Below are positions 30,927 through 38,935 of a stretch of 64,000 nt of DNA, in pieces (within the stretch, counting starts at the first letter, position 1; each line of letters begins with the position of its first letter). The position numbers were made by a program, and so were the translations under genes. The stretch is from Ferrimonas balearica (lineage in GTDB: Bacteria > Pseudomonadota > Gammaproteobacteria > Enterobacterales > Shewanellaceae): contig NZ_JAHVHV010000001.1 of NCBI RefSeq assembly GCF_019802085.1, positions 186,001 through 250,000 on the forward strand. The letters run 5' to 3'. The notes under the pieces were generated by a model. It was not told where the DNA came from, made no database searches, and worked only from the letters and a program-made list of their open reading frames with translations.

Positions 30927-32834
30927 ATGACGTCATTAAGCGCACTGCAGCAGCGGGCACAGGAAGATCCGCAGGGGTTTTGGGCCGATGCGGCCGCGGC
31001 CATCGACTGGCACCGGCCCTGGGAGACGGTACTGAGTCGCGACAACGCGCCGCTGTTTCGCTGGTTCGAGGGCGGCGAGCTCAACACCTGCTACAACGCC
31101 GTGGACCGGCACGTCGAGGCGGGCTTCGGGGACCAGGTGGCGATCCACTACGACAGCCCGGTGACCGGCAGCGCCTACGGCATCACCTACGCCGAGCTCC
31201 AGGCCCAGGTGGCCCGACTGGCCGGCGCCCTCAAGGCCCAGGGCGTGACCAAAGGGGACCGGGTGGTGATCTACATGCCCATGGTGCCGGAGACCGTTTA
31301 CGCCATGCTGGCCTGCGCCCGACTCGGGGCGATCCACTCGGTGGTGTTCGGCGGCTTTGCCGCGGCGGAGCTGGCCACCCGCATCGACGACGCCAAGCCC
31401 AAGCTGGTGCTCTCCGCCTCCTGTGGTGTGGAGCCCTCCGGGGTGGTGGCCTACAAGCCGCTGCTGGATCAGGCCCTGAGCCTGGCCAGCCACGGCGTCG
31501 AGCGTTGCCTTATTCTGCAGCGACCCCAGTGTGAGGCCAGTCTGCAGGCCGGTCGGGATCTCGACTGGCACGCCGCCCAGCAGGGCGTGACCCCCGCCGA
31601 CTGCGTGCCGGTATCGGCCACGGATCCCCTCTACATCCTCTACACCTCCGGCACAACCGGAACCCCCAAGGGGGTGGTGCGGGACAACGGCGGCCACGCG
31701 GTGGCCCTGGCCTGGTCGATGAAGGCGATCTACGACATCGACGCCGGCGACACCTTCTGGGCCGCCTCCGACGTGGGCTGGGTGGTGGGCCACTCCTACA
31801 TCGTCTACGGCCCCCTGCTCGCCCGGGCCACCACGGTGCTCTACGAGGGCAAACCCGTGGGCACCCCCGACCCCGGCGCTTTCTGGCGGGTCATCGAACA
31901 GTACCGGGTGAAAAGCTTCTTTACCGCCCCCACGGCGATCCGCGCCATCAAGCGGGAGGATCCCCAAACCGAGTATCTGGGCCGCTACAACCTCGATTGC
32001 CTCAAGGCCCTCTACCTGGCGGGGGAGCGCTGCGATCCCGACACCCTCAACTGGGCGATGGAGACCCTTCGGGTGCCGGTGATCGATCACTGGTGGCAGA
32101 CCGAGACCGGCTGGGCCATCTGCGCCAACCTGATGGGGGTGGAGCCCCTGCCGGTCAAGGCGGGCTCCCCGGCCCGCGCCGTGCCCGGCTACCAGGTGGA
32201 GGTGCTGGACGAGGAGGGCCAGGCGGTGGCCGCCGGGAAAAGTGGCGCCATCGCCATCCGCCTGCCCCTGCCCCCGGGTACCCTGCCTACTTTGTGGGGC
32301 AACGATCAGCGCTACATCGACAGCTACCTCAGCCGCTATCCGGGCTACTACCTGACCGGCGACGCCGGTTACCAGGACGAGGAGGGCTACCTCTACATCA
32401 TGAGCCGCATCGACGACATCATTAACGTGGCGGGCCACCGGCTCTCCACCGGTCGCTTCGAGGAGGTGCTGGCCCAGCATCCGGCGGTGGCCGAGGTGGC
32501 GGTGATCGGCGTGGCGGACAAGCTCAAGGGCCAGTTGCCCCTGGGGCTGGTGGTGCTCAAGTCCGGGGTGGAGATGGCCGAGGGGGCCCTCTACCAGGAG
32601 CTCATCGCCCTGGTGCGTAAGGAGATTGGGCCGGTGGCGGCGTTCAAGCTGGTAAGCGTCATCAACAAGCTGCCCAAGACCCGTTCGGGCAAGATCCTAC
32701 GGGGCACCATGCGCAAAATTGCCGACAACAAGGAGTACGCGGTGCCCGCCACCATTGAAGACCCCGCGGCCCTGGATCTGGTGCACAACACCCTGGTGCG
32801 CATGGGCTACGGCAAGGGACGGGTGCCGGTTTAA
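30927..32834 (+). CDS. prpE: Short-chain acyl-CoA synthetase, propionyl-CoA synthetase (PrpE) type
   Basis: The 635-residue AMP-forming ligase resembles PrpE along its whole length. The N-terminal ACAS domain reads DNAPLFRWFEGGELNTCYNAVDRH. The ATP-binding loop is YTSGTTGTPKGV. ASDVGWVVGHSYIVYGPLL and WWQTETGW form the acyl pocket. The catalytic and acetylation-sensitive lysine is in TRSGKILR near the C-terminus. It would activate propionate or a similar short acid released in valine and isoleucine breakdown. The shared LiuR box suggests co-regulation with the liu genes. Acetate or isobutyrate as main substrate cannot be excluded. Confidence 0.82.
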   Translation: MTSLSALQQRAQEDPQGFWADAAAAIDWHRPWETVLSRDNAPLFRWFEGGELNTCYNAVDRHVEAGFGDQVAIHYDSPVTGSAYGITYAELQAQVARLAGALKAQGVTKGDRVVIYMPMVPETVYAMLACARLGAIHSVVFGGFAAAELATRIDDAKPKLVLSASCGVEPSGVVAYKPLLDQALSLASHGVERCLILQRPQCEASLQAGRDLDWHAAQQGVTPADCVPVSATDPLYILYTSGTTGTPKGVVRDNGGHAVALAWSMKAIYDIDAGDTFWAASDVGWVVGHSYIVYGPLLARATTVLYEGKPVGTPDPGAFWRVIEQYRVKSFFTAPTAIRAIKREDPQTEYLGRYNLDCLKALYLAGERCDPDTLNWAMETLRVPVIDHWWQTETGWAICANLMGVEPLPVKAGSPARAVPGYQVEVLDEEGQAVAAGKSGAIAIRLPLPPGTLPTLWGNDQRYIDSYLSRYPGYYLTGDAGYQDEEGYLYIMSRIDDIINVAGHRLSTGRFEEVLAQHPAVAEVAVIGVADKLKGQLPLGLVVLKSGVEMAEGALYQELIALVRKEIGPVAAFKLVSVINKLPKTRSGKILRGTMRKIADNKEYAVPATIEDPAALDLVHNTLVRMGYGKGRVPV

Positions 32835-32862
32835 GGCGCCTTACCCCAGCCTCGTACCCACC

Positions 32863-32889
32863 AAAAAGCCGCCCCAGGGGCGGCTTTTT
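32863..32889. terminator. Bidirectional terminator between the acyl-CoA synthetase and menA
   Basis: AAAAAGCCGCCCC and GGGGCGGCTTTTT form a near-perfect palindrome with A and T runs on both flanks, placed between two convergent stop codons. Confidence 0.9.
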
Positions 32890-32906
32890 CTATGCCGGGT
32901 GACCGG

Positions 32907-33797
32907 TCAGGTGCTGAACTTGGCCAGCACCAGGCCCAGGGTCACCAGTACGCTGTAGACCAGGGTGAGCTGGGCGGTGCGGCCCAGCAGCGGGTTCAGG
33001 GCGGCGCCTTCGGTTTGTTCGAAGGCACCGGCCAGTCTGACCGCCAGGGGGGCGGCCAGGGCCGCCAGCAGCACCGCCTGGCCGGGCAGGGCGCCCAGCA
33101 GCCAGGTCAGGGTGATGATGAGGTAGGGCAGCAGCACCAGGGCCCGGTAGAGCAGGCGGCTGCTGTGCTGGCCAATGCGCACCGCCAGGGTGCGTTTGCC
33201 CGCCTGGGTGTCGGTGACGATGTCCCGGGTGTTGTTCACCAGCATGATGGCGGCGTTGAACAGCCCCAAGGTGGCCGCCAGCACCCAGGCGGTCAGGTCG
33301 GTGTGGCCGGTCTGGATGTAGTAGCTGCCCACCACGGCCACCAGGCCAAAGTAGACAAAGGCCGCCACCTCACCCAGGCCCAGGGAGGCGATGGGGTAGG
33401 GCCCACCGGAGTAGCCCAGGGCCCCGGCCACGGCGAAGGCCGCCAGCAGGGCGATGGGCCAGCCGCCGACGTAGATGAGGTAGAGGCCCACGGCCACTGC
33501 CAGCACCAGGGAGAGGATCATGGCGTTGCGTACCGCGCTGGGGGCCAGCAGGCCAGCCTGGGTGACCCGGGTGGGGCCCAGGCGCTGTTCGGTGTCGACG
33601 CCGCTTTTGAAATCGAAGTAGTCGTTGGCCAGGTTGACCCCGACCTGCAGCAGCAGGCCGCAGAGCATGGCGCAGGCGGCCACCAGCGGGCTGAACTGCC
33701 CCTGGTACCAGGCCAGGGCGTTGCCCAGCAGCAGGGGGCTGATGGCGGCCGGCAGAGTGCGGGGACGGATGGCCATCAGCCAATAGTTGAATTTCAT
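32907..33797 (-). CDS. menA: 1,4-dihydroxy-2-naphthoate polyprenyltransferase
   Basis: The 296-residue membrane enzyme attaches a polyprenyl chain to 1,4-dihydroxy-2-naphthoate to form demethylmenaquinone. It has about eight or nine hydrophobic helices and the two aspartate-rich UbiA motifs, NDYFDFKSGVD (about 58-68) and NNTRDIVTDTQAGKRTLA. The start MKFNYWLMAIRPRTLPAA matches E. coli MenA. Its presence implies menaquinone-based anaerobic respiration, in keeping with a Shewanella- or Ferrimonas-like host. Single gene, convergent with the acyl-CoA synthetase. Confidence 0.95.
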   Translation of the reverse strand: MKFNYWLMAIRPRTLPAAISPLLLGNALAWYQGQFSPLVAACAMLCGLLLQVGVNLANDYFDFKSGVDTEQRLGPTRVTQAGLLAPSAVRNAMILSLVLAVAVGLYLIYVGGWPIALLAAFAVAGALGYSGGPYPIASLGLGEVAAFVYFGLVAVVGSYYIQTGHTDLTAWVLAATLGLFNAAIMLVNNTRDIVTDTQAGKRTLAVRIGQHSSRLLYRALVLLPYLIITLTWLLGALPGQAVLLAALAAPLAVRLAGAFEQTEGAALNPLLGRTAQLTLVYSVLVTLGLVLAKFST

Positions 33798-33979
33798 GGT
33801 GTTGATTCAAGGTGTTGGAACTTATGAAAAGCTATTCTACCGAAATTGCCTGCAAAAGACTCAGATCACGTTCACGCCGCCGCGCCCGGTTGGAGAGCGG
33901 CTTTGCTTTTACGATCACAGAAATTTGCCGAGTGTTGAGCCAAAGTGACCGCATGATGACAAGGTTTTTGTGAGGGACT

Positions 33980-34882
33980 GTGATCCAATTTGCTGAACAG
34001 GTGATCCTGGTTACCGGTGCCGCACGGGGATTGGGGCGGGCTTACAGCCTGGCCCTGGCGGAGCGTGGCGCCCACGTGGTGGCGCTGGATCTGGGCTGCG
34101 ACGCCGACGGCGAGGGCCAGGATCCCAGTTTCATCGAGGACGTGGTGGACCTGGCCCACGACATGGGGGCCGAGGTCATCGGCCACTGCATCGACGTGCG
34201 CGACCGCGAGGCGTTCAACGCCGTGGTGCAGGACACCCTCAAGCGCTTTGGCCGCATCGATGGTTTGGTGTGCAATGCCGGGGTGCTGATCTGCCAGGAG
34301 GAGCTGGGCACCGACACCGGTCTGTACCGACGCCAGATGGAGATCAACCACTACGCCACCCTGGAGGCGGTGCAGGCGGTGTGGCCCATCATGGCCGAGC
34401 AGGGCTACGGCCGCATCATGGTGACCTCCGGTTTCTCCGCCCTCTACGGCGACGATCGCATGGCCGGTTACGCCGCCTCCAACGCCGCCAATCTGGCACT
34501 GATGCAGAGCCTGGCCCCCCAGGGCGAGGCGGTGGGGGTGCACATCAACGCCCTGTGCCCCTCCTGCTTCAGCCAGCTCTCCCAGCGCTGGGTGCTGCCG
34601 GAGCAGGCGGACGAGATGCGTCCGGACACCATAGTGCCGGCAATGCTCTGGCTGATGTCCAAGCAGGCCCCCAACGGCGCCACCGTCACCGCCGGTGGCG
34701 GTCACTACTCGTTGGCGGCGGCCCAGGAGGGGGTGGGGATCCGCCTCGAGCCCTCGGAGCGGCGGCCGGAGACCCTGGCCAGCCTCTGGCCCACCCTGAA
34801 GAACAGCCCCAAGACCCAGGGCTACCAGAACTTCGCCCAGCGCCTGGCGCGCACCATGCGCAGCGTCATCGAGAAGAGGTAG
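33980..34882 (+). CDS. Short-chain dehydrogenase/reductase-like protein with altered active site
   Basis: The 300-residue protein has the Rossmann motif TGAARGLG (about 12-19), the NAG motif in VCNAGVL and the active-site tyrosine Y164. The usual YxxxK motif, however, reads YAASN, so the catalytic lysine is replaced by asparagine N168. The N-terminal half resembles the dehydrogenase unit of peroxisomal multifunctional enzyme 2, which uses Y164/K168. Translation probably starts at GTG 33980 after GAGGGA. It lies 58 bases before tesB and may share its transcript. Enzymatic activity is uncertain. Confidence 0.82.
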   Translation: MIQFAEQVILVTGAARGLGRAYSLALAERGAHVVALDLGCDADGEGQDPSFIEDVVDLAHDMGAEVIGHCIDVRDREAFNAVVQDTLKRFGRIDGLVCNAGVLICQEELGTDTGLYRRQMEINHYATLEAVQAVWPIMAEQGYGRIMVTSGFSALYGDDRMAGYAASNAANLALMQSLAPQGEAVGVHINALCPSCFSQLSQRWVLPEQADEMRPDTIVPAMLWLMSKQAPNGATVTAGGGHYSLAAAQEGVGIRLEPSERRPETLASLWPTLKNSPKTQGYQNFAQRLARTMRSVIEKR

Positions 34883-34940
34883 CAATTCCCCCGCGGAGCC
34901 AGTAGCGTAGGACGATTCGCAGTTGACTGAATGAATACCG

Positions 34941-35804
34941 ATGTCTGAAACGCTCAATCGGCTCCTCGGGGTGTTGTCCCTGGAGCAACTGGAAGATGGC
35001 CTCTACCGGGGTCAGACCCTGGACCTGGGCTTCGGCCACCTGTTCGGTGGCCAGGTGCTGGGCCAGGCGCTCAGCGCCGCCAAGGCCACCGTGGCCAGCG
35101 AACGGGCGGTCCACTCCTTCCACTCCTATTTCCTGCGCCCCGGCGATCTGAGCCGGCCGGTGGTCTACGAGGTGGAGAACCTGCGGGACGGGGGCAGCTT
35201 CAGCGCCCGCCGGGTCAGCGCCATCCAGCACGGCCGCCCTATCTTCTACATGACCGCCTCCTTCCAGGGGGACGAGCCCGGGGTGAGCCACCAGGATCCC
35301 ATGCCCCAGGTGCCCGGCCCCGAGGGTCTGCCCAACCAGCACGATCTGGCCCAGCTGATGGGGGACAAGCTGCCCAAGGGGATGGTGGAGCGCTACCTGG
35401 ACAACGCCGCCATCGAGATGCGCCTGGTGGAGCAGGTTGACCCCTTCAAGCCCAAGGTCACCGAGCCCAAGCGCTACGTCTGGATGCGCACCCAGGGTCA
35501 GCTGCCGGACGATCCCCGGTTGCACCGCTACCTGCTGGCCTACGCCTCGGACTTCAACTTCCTGGTCACCGCCTTGCAGCCCCATGGCCTCTCCTGGCTG
35601 GATCGCCGCCTCAAGGTGGCCACCATCGACCACGCCATGTGGTACCACCGGCCGTTCCGCTTCGACGACTGGGTGCTCTACGCCATCGACAGCCCCAACG
35701 CCAACAACAGCCGCGGCCTGGTGCGCGGTCAGTTTTTCAACCGCGATGGTGAATTGATCGCCAGTGCGGTGCAGGAGGGGCTGATGCGCCACCTGGGCGA
35801 TTAA
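34941..35804 (+). CDS. tesB: Acyl-CoA thioesterase II
   Basis: The 287-residue double hot-dog protein matches E. coli TesB (286). Visible are the N-terminal FGGQVLGQAL and the C-terminal catalytic residues: D in ATIDHAMWYHRPF, the SRGLVRG turn, and Q in SAVQEGLMR. It hydrolyses medium- and long-chain acyl-CoA. A YbaY-like lipoprotein gene follows two features downstream, recalling the E. coli tesB-ybaY neighbourhood. A terminator lies 20 bases after the stop. Confidence 0.95.
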   Translation: MSETLNRLLGVLSLEQLEDGLYRGQTLDLGFGHLFGGQVLGQALSAAKATVASERAVHSFHSYFLRPGDLSRPVVYEVENLRDGGSFSARRVSAIQHGRPIFYMTASFQGDEPGVSHQDPMPQVPGPEGLPNQHDLAQLMGDKLPKGMVERYLDNAAIEMRLVEQVDPFKPKVTEPKRYVWMRTQGQLPDDPRLHRYLLAYASDFNFLVTALQPHGLSWLDRRLKVATIDHAMWYHRPFRFDDWVLYAIDSPNANNSRGLVRGQFFNRDGELIASAVQEGLMRHLGD

Positions 35805-35824
35805 CAAAGTGTGCACTGGCTCAC

Positions 35825-35857
35825 AACGGCGGCCCTCGACGGGTCGCCGTTTTTTGT
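35825..35857 (+). terminator. Terminator of tesB
   Basis: ACGGCG-CCC pairs with GGG-CGCCGT (35825-35850) with one mismatch, followed by TTTTTTG. Confidence 0.85.
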
Positions 35858-35899
35858 TACTCTGCCGGTTCGCTCGTTTTAATAACGAGTTACTCGGAT

Positions 35900-36078
35900 G
35901 AAGGTATCAGGAGAGTGGCGGCCCACGGGCTGCCCGCCGAAGAAGTAAATCTTTCAGGCGTCGGGATGGCCCGATGAGGACTGATACTGGACGAGCCTCT
36001 GGAGAGATCCATTGATTTGGACGCCGAAGGCGCAAGCGGCCCCGCCGTGAAACGCTCAGGCAAAAGGACAGAGGTGCT
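35900..36078 (+). ncRNA. Tandem glycine riboswitch
   Basis: Two glycine aptamers lie in series. The first runs from about 35903 to 35990 (P1 GTATCAG with CTGATAC, core GGAGAGTGGCG and CCGCCGAAGAAGTAAA, then TTTCAGG). The second runs from about 35995 to 36076 (CTCTGGAGAGATCC, GGACGCCGAAGGCGCAA, then CTCAGGCAAAAGGACAGAGG). Both carry the class-defining segments, and the short linker is typical. They precede an alanine/glycine symporter, a known target class. The output may act on translation (see 36154-36187). Confidence 0.95.
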
Positions 36079-36153
36079 GATCACCGCGGCCATTCGGTCG
36101 CGGTTCGCACTGCCGCTGTATCTCGGGCGCCCCCGCCCGGTCCATCAAGGTTT

Positions 36154-36187
36154 CTCCTCTTTGTGTAGTGAGTCGTCACACAGGAGG
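36154..36187 (+). promoter_or_regulatory. Hairpin sequestering the ribosome binding site, riboswitch output
   Basis: CTCCT (36154-36158) can pair with the Shine-Dalgarno AGGAG (36183-36187), and GTGT (36163-36166) with ACAC (36178-36181). The stem would hide the ribosome site of the symporter gene (start 36196). No U-rich terminator is seen between the aptamers and the gene. Confidence 0.6.
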
Positions 36188-36195
36188 AAAATGCC

Positions 36196-37557
36196 ATGAA
36201 CTCACTCGAAACTGCGTTAGCCACCCTATCGTCCTGGGTCTGGGGTCCGCCCCTGCTGATCCTGCTGCTGGGCACCGGCCTCTATTTCACCCTGCGCCTG
36301 GGGATGCTGCAGATGCGCGGCCTGCCCCTGGCCCTCAAGCTGATGTTCAAAAAGGGCGACCAGCCCGGCGACGTCAGCCGCTTCGGCGCCCTGTGCACCG
36401 CCCTGGCCGCCACCATCGGCACCGGCAACATCGTCGGCGTGGCCACCGCGGTCAAGCTGGGCGGCCCGGGGGCCCTATTCTGGATGTGGCTGGCGGGGTT
36501 TCTGGGCATGGCCACCAAGTACGCCGAGTGCATGCTGGCGGTGAAGTACCGCCGCACCGATGAGCGGGGCGAGCAGGTGGGCGGGCCCATGTACTACATC
36601 GCCGAGGGCACAGGTCTGCGCTGGCTGGCCAAGCTGTTTGCCCTGTTCACCCTGCTGGTGGCCTGCTTCGGCATCGGCACCTTCCCCCAGGTCAACGCCA
36701 TCGTCGACGGGGCCCGCATCGCCTTTGCGCTGCCCAACACCCTGACCATGGTGGCCCTGACGGCGCTGGTGGCGGCGGTGGTGATCGGCGGGATCCGGCG
36801 CATCGCCCAGGTGGCCACCGCGCTGGTGCCCACCATGGCCATCGGCTACGTGGTGGCCTGCAGCGTGCTGCTGATGCTCAACTGGCAGGCGGTGCCAGCG
36901 GCCTTCGCCCTCATCTTCGAGTCCGCCTTCAACCCGGTGGCTGCCGGGGGCGGCTTTGCCGGAGCCACCGTGATGATGGCGATCCAGTTCGGCATCGCCC
37001 GGGGGGTGTTCTCCAACGAGGCGGGCCTGGGCAGCGCGCCTATGGCGGCGGCGGCCGCCAAGACCAACTCCCCGGTGGAGCAGGGGCTGGTGTCCATGAC
37101 CGGACCGCTGTTCGATACCTTGATCATCTGCACCCTCACCGGCCTGGCGCTGGTGATCAGCGGCGCCTGGCAGGGGGAGGCGGCCGGTGCGGCCATGACC
37201 TCCGCGGCCTTCAACGGCGCGCTCTCCGCCTTTATCGGCACCAAGATCATCACGGTGGCGCTGCTGTTCTTCGCCTTTACCACCATCCTGGGCTGGTGCT
37301 ACTACGGTGAGCGGGCGGTGCTGTTCCTGATGGGGGAGCGGGGTCGCTACCCCTACCGGGTGATCTTTGTCGGCCTGGTGGCCATCGGCGGCCTGCTGCA
37401 CCTGGAGCTGATCTGGCTGCTGGCGGACGTGGTCAACGGTCTGATGGCGGTGCCCAACCTCATCGCCTTGCTGCTGCTGCGCCGAGAGATCATCGAGGAC
37501 ACCCGGGCCTACCTGGCGGGGGTGACCCTACAGGCCCTGAACGCCAAGACCGCCTGA
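36196..37557 (+). CDS. Alanine/glycine:cation symporter (AGCS family)
   Basis: The 453-residue protein has about 11 membrane helices and the AGCS signatures ATIGTGNIVGVATAVKLGGPGALFW-like region (about 74-100), GGPMYYIAEG, and GIARGVFSNEAGLGSAPMAAAAA (about 270-292). It imports alanine or glycine with sodium or protons. The tandem glycine riboswitch and anti-Shine-Dalgarno hairpin upstream point to glycine as the controlling ligand; if glycine activates, the transporter may export excess or feed glycine use, as in other gammaproteobacteria. The ATG at 36196 follows AGGAGG. Confidence 0.94.
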   Translation: MNSLETALATLSSWVWGPPLLILLLGTGLYFTLRLGMLQMRGLPLALKLMFKKGDQPGDVSRFGALCTALAATIGTGNIVGVATAVKLGGPGALFWMWLAGFLGMATKYAECMLAVKYRRTDERGEQVGGPMYYIAEGTGLRWLAKLFALFTLLVACFGIGTFPQVNAIVDGARIAFALPNTLTMVALTALVAAVVIGGIRRIAQVATALVPTMAIGYVVACSVLLMLNWQAVPAAFALIFESAFNPVAAGGGFAGATVMMAIQFGIARGVFSNEAGLGSAPMAAAAAKTNSPVEQGLVSMTGPLFDTLIICTLTGLALVISGAWQGEAAGAAMTSAAFNGALSAFIGTKIITVALLFFAFTTILGWCYYGERAVLFLMGERGRYPYRVIFVGLVAIGGLLHLELIWLLADVVNGLMAVPNLIALLLLRREIIEDTRAYLAGVTLQALNAKTA

Positions 37558-37617
37558 CTTGTGGCGGCCTGGGCCCTTGTTTACACTGGGCCCAGAACCA
37601 CCAAGGAGCCATTGGGC

Positions 37618-38010
37618 ATGATTAAGCGTTTGCTGTGTATCCTCTTTTTGGTCAGCCTCAGCGGCTGTGTCACCGTTACCGAGGACGATGAGGTCTTTGT
37701 CCGGGTGACCGGGGTGGCCGCCTTCAAAGAGGCCACCCTGCTGCCGGAGGGCTCCCGCATCGTGGTGGCGGTGATCGACGCCGCCACCCCGGGGGTGATC
37801 CTGACCCAGAAGGAGTTCGAGGTGGCCAAGCTGCCGGTGCCCTTCTACCTGTCGGTGCCCGAGTCGATTTTGGACAAGAAAGCGGACTACGTGGTGTGGG
37901 CCGCCATCCGGGTCAACGGCCGACCGGTGCTGCAGACCTTCAAGCGGTACCCGGTGATCAACAACGGTCAGCTCACCACCGAGCTGTTGCTCGAGCCCAT
38001 CGAGCAGTAA
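37618..38010 (+). CDS. YbaY/YscW-like lipoprotein
   Basis: The 130-residue protein begins with a lipoprotein signal (MIKRLLCILFLVSLSGC, lipobox LSGC). The mature part is a single beta-rich domain with the pattern VRVTGVAAFKEATLLPEGSR...VVAVIDAATPGVILTQ...LPVPFYLSVP, which I recognise as the YbaY/YscW lipoprotein family. In E. coli ybaY lies beside tesB, and here tesB is 1.8 kb upstream. The cellular role of the family is poorly defined. The ATG at 37618 follows AAGGAG; an upstream extension lacks a signal peptide and is rejected. Confidence 0.8.
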   Translation: MIKRLLCILFLVSLSGCVTVTEDDEVFVRVTGVAAFKEATLLPEGSRIVVAVIDAATPGVILTQKEFEVAKLPVPFYLSVPESILDKKADYVVWAAIRVNGRPVLQTFKRYPVINNGQLTTELLLEPIEQ

Positions 38011-38011
38011 A

Positions 38012-38046
38012 CCCAACGCCCCGCCTCAGCGGGGCGTTTTTGTTTT
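38012..38046. terminator. Terminator of the lipoprotein gene, overlapping the end of the convergent gene
   Basis: CGCCCCGC and GCGGGGCG around a four-base loop (about 38016-38036) are followed on the plus strand by TTTTTGTTTT. The minus-strand gene ending at 38026 uses half of the hairpin as its last codons. Confidence 0.88.
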
Positions 38047-38217
38047 GGGCCTCAGACACTCATACCCCGTTCGCAACCAGCGTCGATAGCCGCAGTTGTA
38101 GCAACTGACCCCTTCACTGTCGGTGTGTTCATCTTCGTCATCCAGCACGAAGTCGGGGCAGGCCCGGGCGAGGGCCCGAACCTCAAGGTAGGCGTCGAAT
38201 CCTATCGGCAGGGTCAT
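38026..38217 (-). CDS. Small cysteine protein, possible zinc ribbon, last gene of the TonB-ECF operon
   Basis: The predicted 63-residue protein has cysteines at 20, 39, 42 and 54. C39-YN-C42-GY followed by GYEC54 looks like a zinc knuckle or ribbon. An acidic stretch (DDEDEHTD, about 26-33) sits in the middle. It starts one base after the stop of the TiaS-like gene, which supports co-translation. Archaeal TiaS ends in a zinc ribbon, so this small protein might supply the part the neighbour lacks; this is inference. Its last codons lie in the terminator hairpin of the opposing gene. I do not recognise a named family. Confidence 0.6.
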   Translation of the reverse strand: MTLPIGFDAYLEVRALARACPDFVLDDEDEHTDSEGVSCYNCGYRRWLRTGYECLRPKTKTPR

Positions 38218-38218
38218 C

Positions 38219-38935
38219 TCAGTAGGCCTTCAATTGCGCCGCTTGGGCGTTGATCCAGTCGTTGCCCTGAGGCACCACCAGCAGGGTGTTGGCGTGGTTC
38301 AACCAGACGGTTTTGACTTTGCCCGTCAGGCGGATGGGCGTATCCGGGGCCAGGGGCTCGCCGTCGATGGTGCGCACTTGGTCCACCCCCGGCAGGGCGC
38401 TCAATTCGGCCACGCTCATCCGCTGGGCCGGGACCGCCAACTGCCCTTTGCAGCGGCCGTCGTTGCCACCGTGGCGCAGCCCCACCCCGGCCAGGGCGCC
38501 AATCACGCCATCCCCGGTGCCGCCATGCTCGCTCAGGTGCAGCCCCAGTTCGAAGGCCAGGCGGTAGGCGTCCGCCTTGGTCAGCACCCGGCGTTTGGCC
38601 GATTGGCCAAAGGTGAGTATCCGTTCGTCCAGGCGGGCCTTGGGCGCCAGGCAGAGGCCCGGATCCGAGCCGGGGGCCGAATGGCGCAACAGGAACTGCT
38701 GGGCCAGGGCCAACAGGGTGCCGATGCGCTGCGGCGGGATCGCCACCTCGAAACACATGGCGCTGTTGTGGGAGGTGTAGGGGATGTCGGGGTGGACGTA
38801 GAGCTGGTGGCGGGTGATCCCGGAGCAGTGCCCCAGCCCCTGTTGATGGGTGGCGTCGATCAGCTCCTGGGCCAGCTCGCCGGTGCCCTTGCTGCCGATC
38901 TCGTCGGTGTCGTCGATGCAGAGGTAGAGGCTCAT
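38219..38935 (-). CDS. TiaS-like protein (N-terminal kinase-type domain of tRNA(Ile2) agmatidine synthetase)
   Basis: The 238-residue protein starts MSLYLCIDDTDEIGSKGTGE. The DDTD motif at 8-11 and the later GDGVIGALAGVG (141-152), with SDPG (90-93) and HPDIPYTSHN between them, match the layout of the archaeal enzyme TiaS, which couples ATP to agmatine addition on tRNA-Ile2. Bacteria use TilS for that job, and tilS is present at 1909-3246, so a different substrate is likely. It overlaps the ECF S-component gene by four bases and belongs to the TonB-ECF operon. A role in processing the imported compound is a guess. Confidence 0.7.
   Translation of the reverse strand: MSLYLCIDDTDEIGSKGTGELAQELIDATHQQGLGHCSGITRHQLYVHPDIPYTSHNSAMCFEVAIPPQRIGTLLALAQQFLLRHSAPGSDPGLCLAPKARLDERILTFGQSAKRRVLTKADAYRLAFELGLHLSEHGGTGDGVIGALAGVGLRHGGNDGRCKGQLAVPAQRMSVAELSALPGVDQVRTIDGEPLAPDTPIRLTGKVKTVWLNHANTLLVVPQGNDWINAQAAQLKAY

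Noticed and set aside
38219-38935. DDTD protein as a second tRNA-Ile lysidine or agmatidine enzyme
   Set aside because: A complete tilS is present at 1909, and the protein lacks the C-terminal tRNA-binding parts of TiaS, so a tRNA role is not supported.
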